From contig JALLBK010000779.1 in NCBI GenBank assembly GCA_036940085.1, forward strand, positions 1-21,835: DNA of 21,835 nucleotides. Direction: 5' to 3'. This DNA comes from Discostella pseudostelligera (lineage: Eukaryota; Bacillariophyta; Thalassiosirophyceae; Thalassiosirales; Thalassiosiraceae). Positions 8,787-17,309 of the stretch are shown here, in pieces. The position numbers and the translations under genes are program-made. How positions within the stretch are numbered: the first letter of the stretch is position 1; the number at the start of each line of letters is the position of its first letter. A model generated the notes under the pieces. That model did not search any database and was not told the DNA's origin. It saw only the letters and a list, made by a program, of their open reading frames with translations.

Positions 8787-9931
8787 CTAAAAATTACAGT
8801 CTAAAGATAACTTCCTTGTTCCCTTGATCCAAGGGGTTGGTAATAGTACATGTTGGACTTCCTCGATTAAAAGAGAGAAACTGACACACCAAGCCGTGCC
8901 CGTCATCTTGTTCATTCTCTCTAATTCCAATCCTGACGAGAGGAGTACCGCAATGATGAATGCGATGATGATGCCGATGTTGAGGACGACGACGGCGCCA
9001 TCAGACTCGAAAACGATTCACGGAAGAACGTCCCCCACGAACAAATGGAGCCAAATTTCCAATGAACTTGAAATTCCTCCTCCTCATTCTCCTCGTGGAT
9101 CTCGGTAATGTTGGCATTCGAGTTAGCCATGCTATTGGTGTTGTTATTATTGTTCAACAATGCCATAGTCAACGAATCAACATCCAATCTCGACAGAATG
9201 TTCGATGACGGTGATACCAATGGTGGCAACCCTGGCAATAACTCTAAATCAGCTCCTTGCGCTACTCCTAGCTGCTGTGATGATGGCAAACTGCATGAAA
9301 CAGTGGCATAGTAACATTCCATAGACGAGGGACATTCTGTTGATGAACCGGTAGGGCAATAATGTACCCCATGGTAGTCTTCTTCGATCGAGGAGGACGA
9401 CGCTGATGGCAATGACGACGACGATGAAGAAGAAGAAGTTGCTCGCTTGCAACGTGCCTCCACATCCGAATAGGTCATTCCACACACAAATGAACTCTGC
9501 TGATGCGGTGTCCGTATTACTGCCGAATACGCAGCCGACGCCCCCGATGATGATGAAGATGGTATCTGATGACTATCCCCGCCCTCCACCACCCGTCGTT
9601 CTAACCGCTCTTGCCAATCTAATATCCAATCCATACTTTTGGATGGATCGCATTCTATTCCGGCGTAACATTTTTGACCGGAGGGGCATTCGCTGCTGCT
9701 GCTGCCCCCGTCGTCAGAGGTAGAACAGAGGGTAGTGCAAGACCGTGCCTCGCGCGGTGATGATCCACATGAAAAGGCCGATCCAAGCGCCTGTGCTCCC
9801 GGAATGAGCAGTGAGGGAGAGAGTGGACCGGACGAGGAGATGAGGAGGATGCTTGCTACTGCTGCCACCGCCGCTGACGACGACGACGACGACGATCGCA
9901 TGTTGTTTCGTCTTCTGCTGATTTTACCCAT
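8787..9931 (-). CDS. Secreted/membrane Cys-rich protein with 'CPSGQxCY' modules
   Basis: The start is ATG at 9931 (MGKISRRRNN). An upstream in-frame TTG at 9946 is not a credible start. A basic N-terminus and hydrophobic Ala/Ile/Leu stretch (AAVAAVASILLISSS) look like a signal peptide or anchor. Two Cys-rich modules follow: one with CG..C...C and ECPSGQKCYAGIEC, the other with VCGMTYSDVEARC, YCPTGSSTECPSSMECYYATVSC in broken form. They are separated by poly-Ser tracts. Such modules are common in secreted diatom and oomycete proteins. Read straight through, the frame stops at 8921 (336 residues). Removing a GT-AG intron at 9006-9067 (62 nt, phase 0) joins it to a frame with a clear transmembrane helix, AVVVLNIGIIIAFIIAVLL, and a tail stopping at 8787 (about 360 residues). 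I prefer the spliced form, but the donor (GTTCAT) is weak and the tail uncertain. Specific function unknown. Confidence 0.65.
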
Positions 9932-10209
9932 GATTTTATAAGTCAATCAATATATTATTGGGCGTAGGTGTTGTGAGATTAGATTGCTTTTGACGTTTGG
10001 GCAAAACAGATCAAATGACGTCGGTTGCTGGTTGCGCAATGCGCCCACCTTCGCTCGGCATCAATCGTTTATCGGATTAATTCCTTCCAGCATGCATGCC
10101 GTCTCTTCTCTGCATTCATTGTTGTTATTGCATCGAGCCTGCAGCCGCCATCGGCCCGCCGAGACGCCGGTCGTATTCATCGTTCTGCAGTGAATCGAAG
10201 TCTTCATCA

Positions 10210-10295
10210 GATCCAGTCAGATCAGCCACATCCAATGGGCTAATGTAGCAAAGTGGGGTTGGTCGATTTATTGGCCCATTGGATTTTACTGGATC
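10210..10295. repeat. Imperfect inverted repeat (nested arms)
   Basis: The inner arms are ATCCAATGGGCTAAT (10230-10244) and ATTGGCCCATTGGAT (10270-10284), complementary at 14 of 15 positions. The outer arms are GATCCAGT (10210-10217) and ACTGGATC (10288-10295), fully complementary. The loop is 25 nt. It could form a hairpin of about 23 base pairs with a bulge. It lies in the promoter or leader region about 245-330 bp upstream of the kinase ATG. It might be a small MITE-like remnant or a regulatory hairpin. Confidence 0.75.
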
Positions 10296-10375
10296 AGCCC
10301 ATGCAGCCACGCGTCATTTTATGCTCACCTTGAAATTGTGGCGCTCCAGCCTCGCCAACTCTCGCTCGTCCGTCT

Positions 10376-10383
10376 TCCCGCCA
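10376..10383. promoter_or_regulatory. E2F-like site upstream of the ankyrin kinase
   Basis: CTTCCCGCCATTTTAG contains the same TCCCGCCA core as the cluster upstream of the dsRBD gene, 157 bp before the kinase ATG. A single copy alone would be weak evidence; the shared extended form (TTCCCGCCATTTT) makes it worth recording. Confidence 0.4.
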
Positions 10384-10539
10384 TTTTAGTGGTGCACTTT
10401 CATTTCGACGACGACCGACAATTGCGATGACATGATGAGATGTTCGTCGGACGTCGGATGTCCGATGGGTGGACACTACGATACCATACATTATCATATA
10501 TCAAACAATTAATTACTACGCACCAAAGCCGATCGAACC

Positions 10540-13018
10540 ATGGCCAGTGCTAGCTCCAGTAGTCCAGCAGCCACCGCCTCAGGCGACAGCCTCACGAATG
10601 GAGCTGCATCAGCATCTTCACGAACGCCACTCGTCAATCGACGATCCAACCCAATCATCTCCACCGAAGACGATGAATTAGTCGATGAAGTCGTCGAAGT
10701 CAACAGCTCGGGGAGCCCCAATTATCTTCAACAACAGCAACAGCAGCAATACGTGAATAACAAAGCCCAAAGTTCATCATTTGACATTGACGCATCCATC
10801 ACTCGCCTACGCGGTTCTGGCTACCTCGCCTCGGCAGCCTCTCTCTCCACACCCACCGATGTCTTCGCCGCTGGTTGCACTCTCCTCCAATTATGTGCCA
10901 TTGGTAATCTCTCCTCCGTTATTGAATACATTACCAAATCATTCCCCAATGTCAATTTTCAAGACTATGATCGTCGTACTGCCTTACATGTTGCTGCCTC
11001 CGAGGGACATTTGCCGGTAGTCAAATATCTAATTGCCCAAGGGGCAAAGATTAATCGCACGGATCGATGGGGGGGTAGTCCGCTTGATGACTCACATCGT
11101 CATCAACATACCGATGTCGCACGATACTTGCGTGCCCATGGTGCCCGGACGGGGAGTTTGAATTTATTATCACGATTGATTACTGCGGCAGCGGTTGGGG
11201 ATTTGGAGGAGGTGACCATGTTATGTGCCGATTCGAAAGTGTTGGATTTGAGTAGTAGTCGTGGTGGTCGTGGTGTAGTAGGGGGGATAGGGATTAGTGC
11301 AATGAGTAGAATTGGAAGTACTAGTAAGTTGAGTGAGATTAGTACTAGTCTTGGACGGGTGGCACGCATGGGTGGAGGGGGTGGGGGAGGGAAAAGCCCA
11401 TTGAATACTACGTTGGATGGTAGCTCACCCAGTGCGGCAACTGCAGCCGCAGCGGAGCCAGTTGTTGACATCAATGAGGGAGACTATGACAAACGCACCG
11501 CATTGCATGTCGCCGCCGGTGGAGGACATGTCGATGTGGTCCTCTACTTGTGCAAACAGGGTGCGAATGTCAATGTCGAAGACCAATGGGGAGGCAGGCC
11601 GTTGGATGATGCCTTGGAAAAGGGACATGATAAGGTGGTGGAAATATTGCGTCAATTCGGTGCCAAGACGAAGGCTTCGACCAGTACTCGAATGGTTAGT
11701 TCGAGGTCGGTATTTGGATCAACTACCGGTGCTGCTGCTACTGGCTCTACTCATGATTCGATGATTGATGATGATCCGAATTTTAGTGTCGATTTCTTCG
11801 AACTTGAAATGATTGAACGCATAGGATCGGGTGCCTTTGGTGAGATATACAAATGCCGATGGAGGGGTATATTAGTCGCAGCCAAATGCATCAAGGCATC
11901 CAAAATTCAAAAGGAATGGCTTCTAAAGAATCGCACCGGTATGTCCAGCAAAGATCGGAGGGCGAACCGTCTCGATGCTATCAAACAAACGGCCATCACC
12001 GATGAGGAGAAACAGTTGGCACTGGAAGATTTTCGAAAAGAAACATCCATATTGAGACGACTGCGTCATCCCAACATTGTCATGATGTTGGCGTACTCCC
12101 ACTCCGATGATGTCGAGGTGATGATCTCAGAGATATGCAAATGCTCACTACTTGACATTTTCAATGCCAACAAGATTAGCAATTCGCAAATTCCAAAACG
12201 TACTCAGATCATATATGCACAGCAGCTCGCTCAGGGGATGAATCATCTGCACAAGAGCCATCCCCCGATTATCCATCGTGATTTGAAGCCTGCCAACTTA
12301 TTGGTCGATTTCAGTGGCACGTTAAAGATTGCCGACTTTGGTTTGGCGAAGATCCGGCCGAATCCGGAACAGATTGAGAGTGAGGTATTCAAATGCCAAC
12401 AAGATTAGCAATTCGCAAATTCCAAAACGTACTCAGATCATATATGCGCAGCAGCTCGCACAGGGGATGAATCATTTGCACAAGAGCCATCCTCCGATTA
12501 TTCATCGTGATTTGAAGCCTGCCAACTTATTGGTCGACTTCAGTGGCACGTTAAAGATTGCTGATTTTGGTTTGGCGAAGATCCGGCCGAATCCGGAACA
12601 GATTGAGAGTGAGGTATTCATGATGACGGGAGAGACGGGATCGTATCGTTTCATGGCCCCGGAGGTGTTTCGTCATGAGACTTACACCGAATCCGTGGAT
12701 ATCTATTCGTACTCAATGATATTTTATCATATTTTGCTAGGCCTGGCGCCATGGGCAGGATTGTCGGGGTTGGATGCGGTAACCAAAGCGGCCATGGATG
12801 GGGAACGTCCGCTCATACCCCGCAACATCGATGAGCGATTGAGTACATTATTGAAACGGTGTTGGGATGAGAGTCCACGTGCACGTCCCAGCTTTGAGGA
12901 AATCATCAAATGCTTAAATCTATACTCGCATGATGTGTTCAAGACAGATGACAGGGAAGTCCAGATGACATCTCCTTCACTTAGTGACAAGGGGTGTCGT
13001 GGATGCGTGATTTCATAG
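10540..13018 (+). CDS. Ankyrin-repeat TKL (ILK/MAPKKK-like) protein kinase with C-terminal CaaX box
   Basis: The start ATG is in an ACCATGG context. Residues about 1-100 are low-complexity with a Gln run. Ankyrin repeats occupy about 110-205 (RRTALHVAASEGHLPVVKYL) and 315-375 (KRTALHVAAGGGHVDVVLYL), with a Gly-rich linker between. The kinase domain starts near 418: Gly loop GSGAFGEIY (about 429), Lys449 (VAAKCIK), HRDLKPAN at 579 and DFG at 599. The frame stops at 12408 because a 229-bp tandem duplication (12163-12391 and 12392-12620) shifts it. Removing one unit, exactly a GT-AG interval 12385-12613, joins ESE to VFMMTGETGSYRFMAPEV and completes the kinase (APE motif, CWDESPRARPSF), giving 749 residues. 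The C-terminus CRGCVIS ends in a CaaX box (Cys-Val-Ile-Ser), typical of farnesylated proteins, so membrane attachment is likely. Left unspliced, the product is a 622-residue truncated kinase. Family assignment is secure; substrate and pathway are unknown. Confidence 0.85.
12163..12620 (+). repeat. 229-bp exact head-to-tail tandem duplication inside the kinase catalytic core
   Basis: Copy 1 is 12163-12391 and copy 2 is 12392-12620, directly adjacent. They differ at eight positions (copy 1: 12219, 12231, 12247, 12264, 12273, 12309, 12333 and 12336). All eight are silent when each copy is read in the kinase frame: seven third-position changes and one CTG/TTG Leu. The first ~56 and last ~55 bases are identical. 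Each copy spans the HRDLKPAN and DFG motifs. The unit is 76 codons plus one base, so it breaks the frame. One AG|GT (12384/12385 and 12613/12614) near the right end of each copy would let the splicing machinery remove exactly one unit. It may be real or an assembly join of two haplotypes. Confidence 0.97.
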
Positions 13019-13488
13019 AGATGAGCAGTGAAATGCTGATTGAACGGGTTGAGAAAGGGATCGTTGCATCCATGGCTGATTGCGTTACACCAATTCGTGG
13101 GTATTGGTTTTGAGCAGGTTGGTATGTCGGATGCATTTCTATTATGAGGCGTGTAGATGTGATTTCATGTGATGAAGCTGACGAGTGAACCAAAGTACAG
13201 GAATGATGATGTTCTGTCAAAATTAGCGCGGAACACCGATTCATGGTTCGGCATTGTGGGTGACAATTAGTTCATTCGTTTACTTTGAATAAATACATTT
13301 TATTCCTAATTATTAAGTAAGGTCGTTTCCTGTCTTATGTTTAAATGCGGGACAGTGTTAAATACCCATTTCTCAGATGAGGTTGATTACTTAGCTTCCC
13401 TTCCCGCGAGAACCTATGACATAGCATTATCCAGAGATGTGATTCCCTATGGATCTACGCATCTATGTGGCCGCTTCTAAACATATGA
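13019..13488. terminator. Convergent 3' region with back-to-back polyadenylation signals
   Basis: The kinase gene (+) and LTO1-like gene (-) converge here, with 470 bp between stops. AATAAA at 13288-13293 is placed for the plus-strand transcript. TTTATT at 13299-13304 is AATAAA on the minus strand. They are only five bases apart, in an A/T-rich stretch, so one short segment could serve both transcripts with little overlap. No coding sequence is seen elsewhere in the gap. Assignment is by motif only. Confidence 0.5.
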
Positions 13489-14280
13489 CTACCAATCGCT
13501 GTCTACCGCACTCATGTCTTCCACTGGTAATGGTTTGCATACTACCCCTCTGCTTCTCGGTTCTATTTCATTTCCAACTGGATTGTCCTCGGTAGTTTTG
13601 GTGTTTCCCTGTTGATGCTGATGTGTCTCCGTCCTCGAACGAATCCCTGTGTCCAATAAATTCTTGAGATCAAACGATTGTTTTGTCTTTAGCAATATGC
13701 AGAGCAGTTTGAACCGTGCACGTATTCTTTCTAATGGAGCCGAAATATCAAGCATTGATGCGGCTTCTGCTGCAGCTGCATGGTTGTCCTCTATTGATAT
13801 GTTGGCTTTTTCCAAGTTTAGAGTCTCGGTTACATGAATTCCGTCGTGGTTTACGGTGTCATCATTTTCCGAGGATTGCGCATGGTAATGATCTTTCAAA
13901 GAAGTACTACTACCTGCTGGCTTTGCCGTTCGGCCGACAAGTAGTGAATCTGGATCTGGAAACTCGTCAATCATATTTGTAAGATCATTTGCCAATGTTA
14001 GACATCGTTCCCATCGATGTGATTGCAAATTATGGTGCAGCACATCATGTTGTGATGACGATTTCTTCTGTGAAGAATCAAGATTTATAATTCCTCGTGA
14101 AAATTCATAAATATATCCAAGCTCCAAGCCAACTTCCCATCCCTTCGATCGACCAATGTTGACACCCTCGACATAACCATCACGTAGGCCCGCGGCTTTG
14201 CCTTCGTCTTTACCGGAGAGGGCGGTTTGTTGGAATGGATCAATGGCAACTTGGTACAGGAGGTCATCATTCCACATCAT
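13489..14280 (-). CDS. LTO1: LTO1/ORAOV1-like deca-GX3 protein (Fe-S adaptor for Rli1/ABCE1)
   Basis: 263 residues, single exon, starting ATG ATG at 14280. Near residues 23-55 there are nine glycines at every fourth position (GKDEGKAAGLRDGYVEG then VNIGRSKGWEVGLELG). This is the deca-GX3 motif of the Yae1/LTO1 family, followed by the typical Y.YEF segment. In yeast, Lto1 and Yae1 form an adaptor that brings the ABC protein Rli1 (ABCE1) to the cytosolic iron-sulfur assembly machinery. Lto1's C-terminal Trp is what the targeting complex recognises. This protein also ends in Asp-Trp (VDSDW). It is nearly twice the length of the yeast and human proteins; the extra ~120 residues are hydrophilic, with an Ala-rich helix and KLLCILLKTKQSF near 195-205. 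A Yae1 partner is not in the window. Family call is strong; function is transferred from yeast. Confidence 0.82.
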   Translation of the reverse strand: MMWNDDLLYQVAIDPFQQTALSGKDEGKAAGLRDGYVEGVNIGRSKGWEVGLELGYIYEFSRGIINLDSSQKKSSSQHDVLHHNLQSHRWERCLTLANDLTNMIDEFPDPDSLLVGRTAKPAGSSTSLKDHYHAQSSENDDTVNHDGIHVTETLNLEKANISIEDNHAAAAEAASMLDISAPLERIRARFKLLCILLKTKQSFDLKNLLDTGIRSRTETHQHQQGNTKTTEDNPVGNEIEPRSRGVVCKPLPVEDMSAVDSDW

Positions 14281-14679
14281 TGCTTTGTCTCTACGTCGTC
14301 TGCCTGGTGAGAGAGGGTGCGTCCATCTTCCGTCGTTCCTGCCGCTGTGCTCGCCGCCATTTCCTACTGCCTACTTCTGCTACTATCGATGGTGGCATGC
14401 GAACCACCTTATGGTAGGCGAACCCCAATCAATCAATTATTGCCCAATCGAGGAAGGACTTCTCAATTTACATTGCCAATCATCAATACTATCCATAATA
14501 TTTTATTGAGTCTACGTGTTGGCAGTGTGCATCGGCGACAAGAAGTAAATAAGTAGTTATGCCACTTGGATCAAACCTCGTCGTTCTCTAGTGTTACAAA
14601 CTCAATGCTGCATCGTCTTTGCTCCTCCTAAAACAAGCTCCCCCCCTCTCTCTTCCCTCAAATCTCACGCGTTTCTCTC
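14281..14679. other. Upstream region of the LTO1-like gene / 3' flank of the epimerase gene
   Basis: Both neighbours are on the minus strand, so this 399-bp stretch holds the LTO1-like gene's promoter and the epimerase gene's 3' end. A CGCCGCCATTTCC stretch near 14350 resembles, but does not match, the TCCCGCCA motif. A C/T-rich run lies at about 14632-14660. There is no recognisable coding sequence, and no clear AATAAA for the epimerase gene. Confidence 0.45.
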
Positions 14680-15780
14680 TTACACGGTACTCTCTTCATT
14701 TCCCAACTGCATAAGCGAATCATCCACCTGCTGTACCACCTCACTCTTACTAAAATCGGTAGTATTCCCCTCTCTCACCTCCCGTTCAATCTCCCCCTTA
14801 ATCCAAAAGTACGTCTTCCTCAATCCATCGATAATTTTCATCGTAGGTTCCCACTGCAACTTCTCAAGAATAAGCACGTTATTCGAATTACGTCCCCGCA
14901 CACCCATGGGTCCATCGATATGCTTAATGGGCAAATGTCCTTTATTCTCATACGAAAGTGCCATGGCCGCGAATTCATTCATATCGACCATTTCCGTAGA
15001 GCCAAGATTGATGGGGACATCACAGTCGGAGAATGTGAGACGCAAAACACCCTCGACACAATCGTCAATGAATGTAAACGAACGTGTCTGTTTGCCATCC
15101 CCCCACATTTCAAACTCCGTTGTGGCAGTAATGGCCTTACGACAGAATGCCGCCGGTGCCTTCTCACGCCCCCCCTTCCACGTGCCACGTGGTCCATAGA
15201 TGTTGTGAAATCGTGCAATACGAATATTTAGGGGAAAGTCCCGTCCGTACGCCAATGCCATCTCCTCGGCGTAAAGCTTCTCAAGTCCGTACATATCTTG
15301 TGGACGAGCCGGCCAGGCATCACTCTCAATTAGGCCCGGGTTGTTGACATCCTCCTGCTTCGATTCGTTGTACACACATGCCGACGAGGCGTAGAAGTAA
15401 TCCCGAACTTTGTTCCGACGAGCCGCCTCGAGCATGTTCATGGATATGGAAGTGTTATTGAAACTTAGTACACTTTCATTAGAACAGATGAAGCCCATAC
15501 CACCCATATCGGCCGCGAGGTTGTAGACTTGGAGACAATCTTTGCATGCCTTCACAGCCACTTCGAGTTTACGCAAGTCGTCAAGGATAAAGGTATCACA
15601 GAATTCATCCGGTTTCATGAATTCATTCTCTTTCCAATCCACGACGGTGACGTGGTACCCGTTCTCTTTGAGACGTTTGGCAATGTGCGAGCCGATGAAG
15701 CCGGCGCCGCCCCCGATGCAGACTTTGGCGCCATTGCCGGGGGGGAGGGTGAAGGGTTTGTGCTCGGTAGTGGTGGACAT
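14680..15780 (-). CDS. GME: GDP-mannose 3,5-epimerase
   Basis: 366 residues from ATG at 15780 (MSTTTEHKPF). The frame stays open upstream only to a GTG, so that extension is leader. The enzyme converts GDP-D-mannose to GDP-L-galactose (and GDP-L-gulose), supplying L-galactose for glycans and for the plant-type ascorbate route. It is an extended short-chain dehydrogenase-fold protein with NAD(P) loop GGGAGFIGSHIA, then NLAADMGGMGFICSN. Catalytic residues are all present: Cys135 (SSACVY), Tyr164 and Lys168 (MYGLEKLYAEE), and Lys207 (GGREKAPAAF). Each sits exactly ten positions before its equivalent in the Arabidopsis enzyme (Cys145, Tyr174, Lys178, Lys217). FHNIYGPRGTWKGGREK, MWGDGKQTRSFTFIDDCVEGV and GVRGRNSNN are also conserved. 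No targeting signal is visible, consistent with the cytosol. One of the most secure calls in the window. Confidence 0.96.
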   Translation of the reverse strand: MSTTTEHKPFTLPPGNGAKVCIGGGAGFIGSHIAKRLKENGYHVTVVDWKENEFMKPDEFCDTFILDDLRKLEVAVKACKDCLQVYNLAADMGGMGFICSNESVLSFNNTSISMNMLEAARRNKVRDYFYASSACVYNESKQEDVNNPGLIESDAWPARPQDMYGLEKLYAEEMALAYGRDFPLNIRIARFHNIYGPRGTWKGGREKAPAAFCRKAITATTEFEMWGDGKQTRSFTFIDDCVEGVLRLTFSDCDVPINLGSTEMVDMNEFAAMALSYENKGHLPIKHIDGPMGVRGRNSNNVLILEKLQWEPTMKIIDGLRKTYFWIKGEIEREVREGNTTDFSKSEVVQQVDDSLMQLGNEESTV

Positions 15781-16243
15781 GATGGCAGGGGCGGAGTAAT
15801 AAAAAATGTCGATGCGGCTTATCAATTCAATGCAATGATAATAATATGCAGGATGGATGCAAATAATAAGAGAAGGGTTGGTGTTCGCTGGATTGTTGGA
15901 AAGATTGTGTGCTATTGTGTGGCTGATCTGGATATCTTTGGCGAAGCAAATCTTTCCTACGGCGGAATAGTACAATGCCACGAAGAAATTGTGGATGGGT
16001 CACGAGTATGCAGGAACAAGGATCTTTTCTGGCCTTTTCTGGCTTTTCTCTTTGTCACCACTACTTTCACACTTCATTCACCGTCACCGTCCGAGGTCGG
16101 TGCCAATGGTCGTTCTAGTGGCTTTGTTGTCTATTAAATCGATGGAAGCGGAATCGAATAAATAGCTAAAGCATTTCGGGCAGGAGTGGTATCTCGACGG
16201 CGGCGTCGGCGATCGTCATCGACGACGAGACGATCGGTACACC
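15781..16243. other. Divergent promoter region between GME and the methyltransferase gene
   Basis: The two flanking genes diverge, so this 463-bp stretch should hold both promoters and leaders. A pyrimidine-rich segment at about 16024-16052 contains CCTTTTCTGG-like direct repeats. No E2F-like motif, TATA box or recognisable coding sequence is seen. The plus-strand frame running through 15529-16137 is antisense to the epimerase gene and has no protein-like features. Confidence 0.45.
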
Positions 16244-17122
16244 ATGGCAACTCAAGACGAGAACCCCGACAAACATAGTGTTGTATTCGATGCATTGCAC
16301 GTTGAATACAAAGATATGGCATCCTGGTATGATAGTTTCTGGAAGACATATACCAGCGCTACACAACAATTACCACTTGAGGAAGTGAAGGCATGCATCG
16401 TCGAAACTACACGTGACGATGGCGGTACTACAACTACCGACGGCGACGCTAACATCACTGTAATAGTCGACGTAGGATGTGGGACGGGGACATTCATGAA
16501 ACGCTTGTTTGATGAATATTATGTATCGAGAGAAGAGAAACTCAACACTTCTTCGTATGGTAGCAACATATCTGCGGGTCTACCGTCGCCAACATTGAGA
16601 TTGATCGGCATTGAACCATCCGAAGAAATGCTCCGACAGGCTACGACGAAATTCGATAAAATATACAAGATGGGAGATGCAGGACGAAGAAATGATGACA
16701 ACTACAGATATGTTACGGTGATACTCGAAAATTCTCCAGCGGAGCAACTACCTCTGGAAGATAACTCCGTGGATATTGTCGTCTCTACCAATGCATTTCA
16801 TTTCTTCCGCAACAAACAACAATCCCTCTGCGAGATACAACGTGTTCTAAAGTCAAACAGTGGTACCCTCATCCTAACTGACTGGTGCAGTGATTACATA
16901 CTTGTACGATTGTATCATTTCATGGAGAGAGTGCGCTGGAATTGGATGCATGGATACAAGGATGCATATCCTGCTCCATTGCGTAGAGATGAGCTTGCAG
17001 AACTTGTGGAGGCGGCAGGGTTATGCATCAACCAACATTCGACGTATCGAGTTAGAGTCTTCTCTTTTTTCTATTGGGGAATGCAATCAATTGTTGCCGC
17101 GAAGTGTCGGACGAGAGGATGA
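16244..17122 (+). CDS. Class I SAM-dependent methyltransferase (type 11-like)
   Basis: 292 residues, single exon, from an ATG in CACCATGG context. Motif I is VIVDVGCGTGTFMKRL at residues 73-88. It is followed by the acidic ribose-binding position in LIGIEPSEEMLRQA and by post-motif VILENSPAEQLPLEDNSVDIVVSTNAFHFF, split by a variable Ser/Gly/Asn loop. IQRVLKSNSGTLILTDW matches motif III of methyltransferase family 11. The segment DALHVEYKDMASWYDSFW before the domain and RLYHFMERVRWNWMHGY after it may form the substrate cap. Substrate cannot be read from sequence: ubiquinone/menaquinone-type, sterol or small-molecule methylation are all possible. No transit peptide is obvious. The stop lies 187 bp before the phosphatase ATG on the same strand. 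Confidence 0.85.
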   Translation: MATQDENPDKHSVVFDALHVEYKDMASWYDSFWKTYTSATQQLPLEEVKACIVETTRDDGGTTTTDGDANITVIVDVGCGTGTFMKRLFDEYYVSREEKLNTSSYGSNISAGLPSPTLRLIGIEPSEEMLRQATTKFDKIYKMGDAGRRNDDNYRYVTVILENSPAEQLPLEDNSVDIVVSTNAFHFFRNKQQSLCEIQRVLKSNSGTLILTDWCSDYILVRLYHFMERVRWNWMHGYKDAYPAPLRRDELAELVEAAGLCINQHSTYRVRVFSFFYWGMQSIVAAKCRTRG

Positions 17123-17190
17123 AAAATGAAAGAGGATCAACGCCGCAACTGAAACTGTTCACCACCGTAAGAAGTACTCATGGCAGAGCC

Positions 17191-17231
17191 TCCCGCCAAA
17201 TTATTAGTACCACGTGGAATCTGCCACGTGG
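17191..17231. promoter_or_regulatory. E2F-like site and paired G-boxes upstream of the phosphatase gene
   Basis: TCCCGCCAAA (TCCCGCCA at 17191-17198) repeats the window's E2F-like motif. Next to it are two perfect palindromic octamers, CCACGTGG at 17210-17217 and 17224-17231, offset by 14 bp. CACGTG is the G-box/E-box bound by bHLH and bZIP factors. The group lies 79-119 bp upstream of the phosphatase ATG, a normal position for proximal promoter elements. CACGTG also occurs by chance within coding sequence in this window, so only the exact pairing is notable. Confidence 0.45.
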
Positions 17232-17273
17232 AGACTCCATCCGGCTTTCGCGTCGCGCTTCCGCAATCCGCCA

Positions 17274-17303
17274 CAACAACAACAACAACAACAACAACAG
17301 CAA
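17274..17303 (+). repeat. (CAA)n microsatellite immediately before the phosphatase ATG
   Basis: Eight CAA units, then CAG and CAA, end six bases before the ATG at 17310. In the transcript this is an unstructured leader. If the protein started upstream it would encode a poly-Gln tract, but no ATG exists upstream in that frame. Confidence 0.85.
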
Positions 17304-17309
17304 TGGACC

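Larger units (their letters stand above)
9932..10539. other. Divergent promoter region between the Cys-rich and kinase genes
   Basis: The genes on either side point away from each other, so this 608-bp stretch should hold both promoters and leaders. Visible elements are a TGACGTC (CRE/bZIP-like) site at 10016-10022, an imperfect inverted repeat at 10210-10295 and one E2F-like site at 10376-10383. A near-palindrome, TCGGAC-(7 nt)-GTCCGA, lies around 10447-10465. TATAAAA just before the Cys-rich gene's ATG is too close to the start codon to be a TATA box. No coding sequence is recognisable. Confidence 0.5.

Noticed and set aside
15781..15981. N-terminal extension of the epimerase
   Set aside because: The extension begins at GTG, not ATG, and the catalytic residues align with plant enzymes from the ATG at 15780.
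15529..16137. Plus-strand open frame of 202 residues
   Set aside because: It lies antisense to GDP-mannose 3,5-epimerase and its promoter, and resembles no family.
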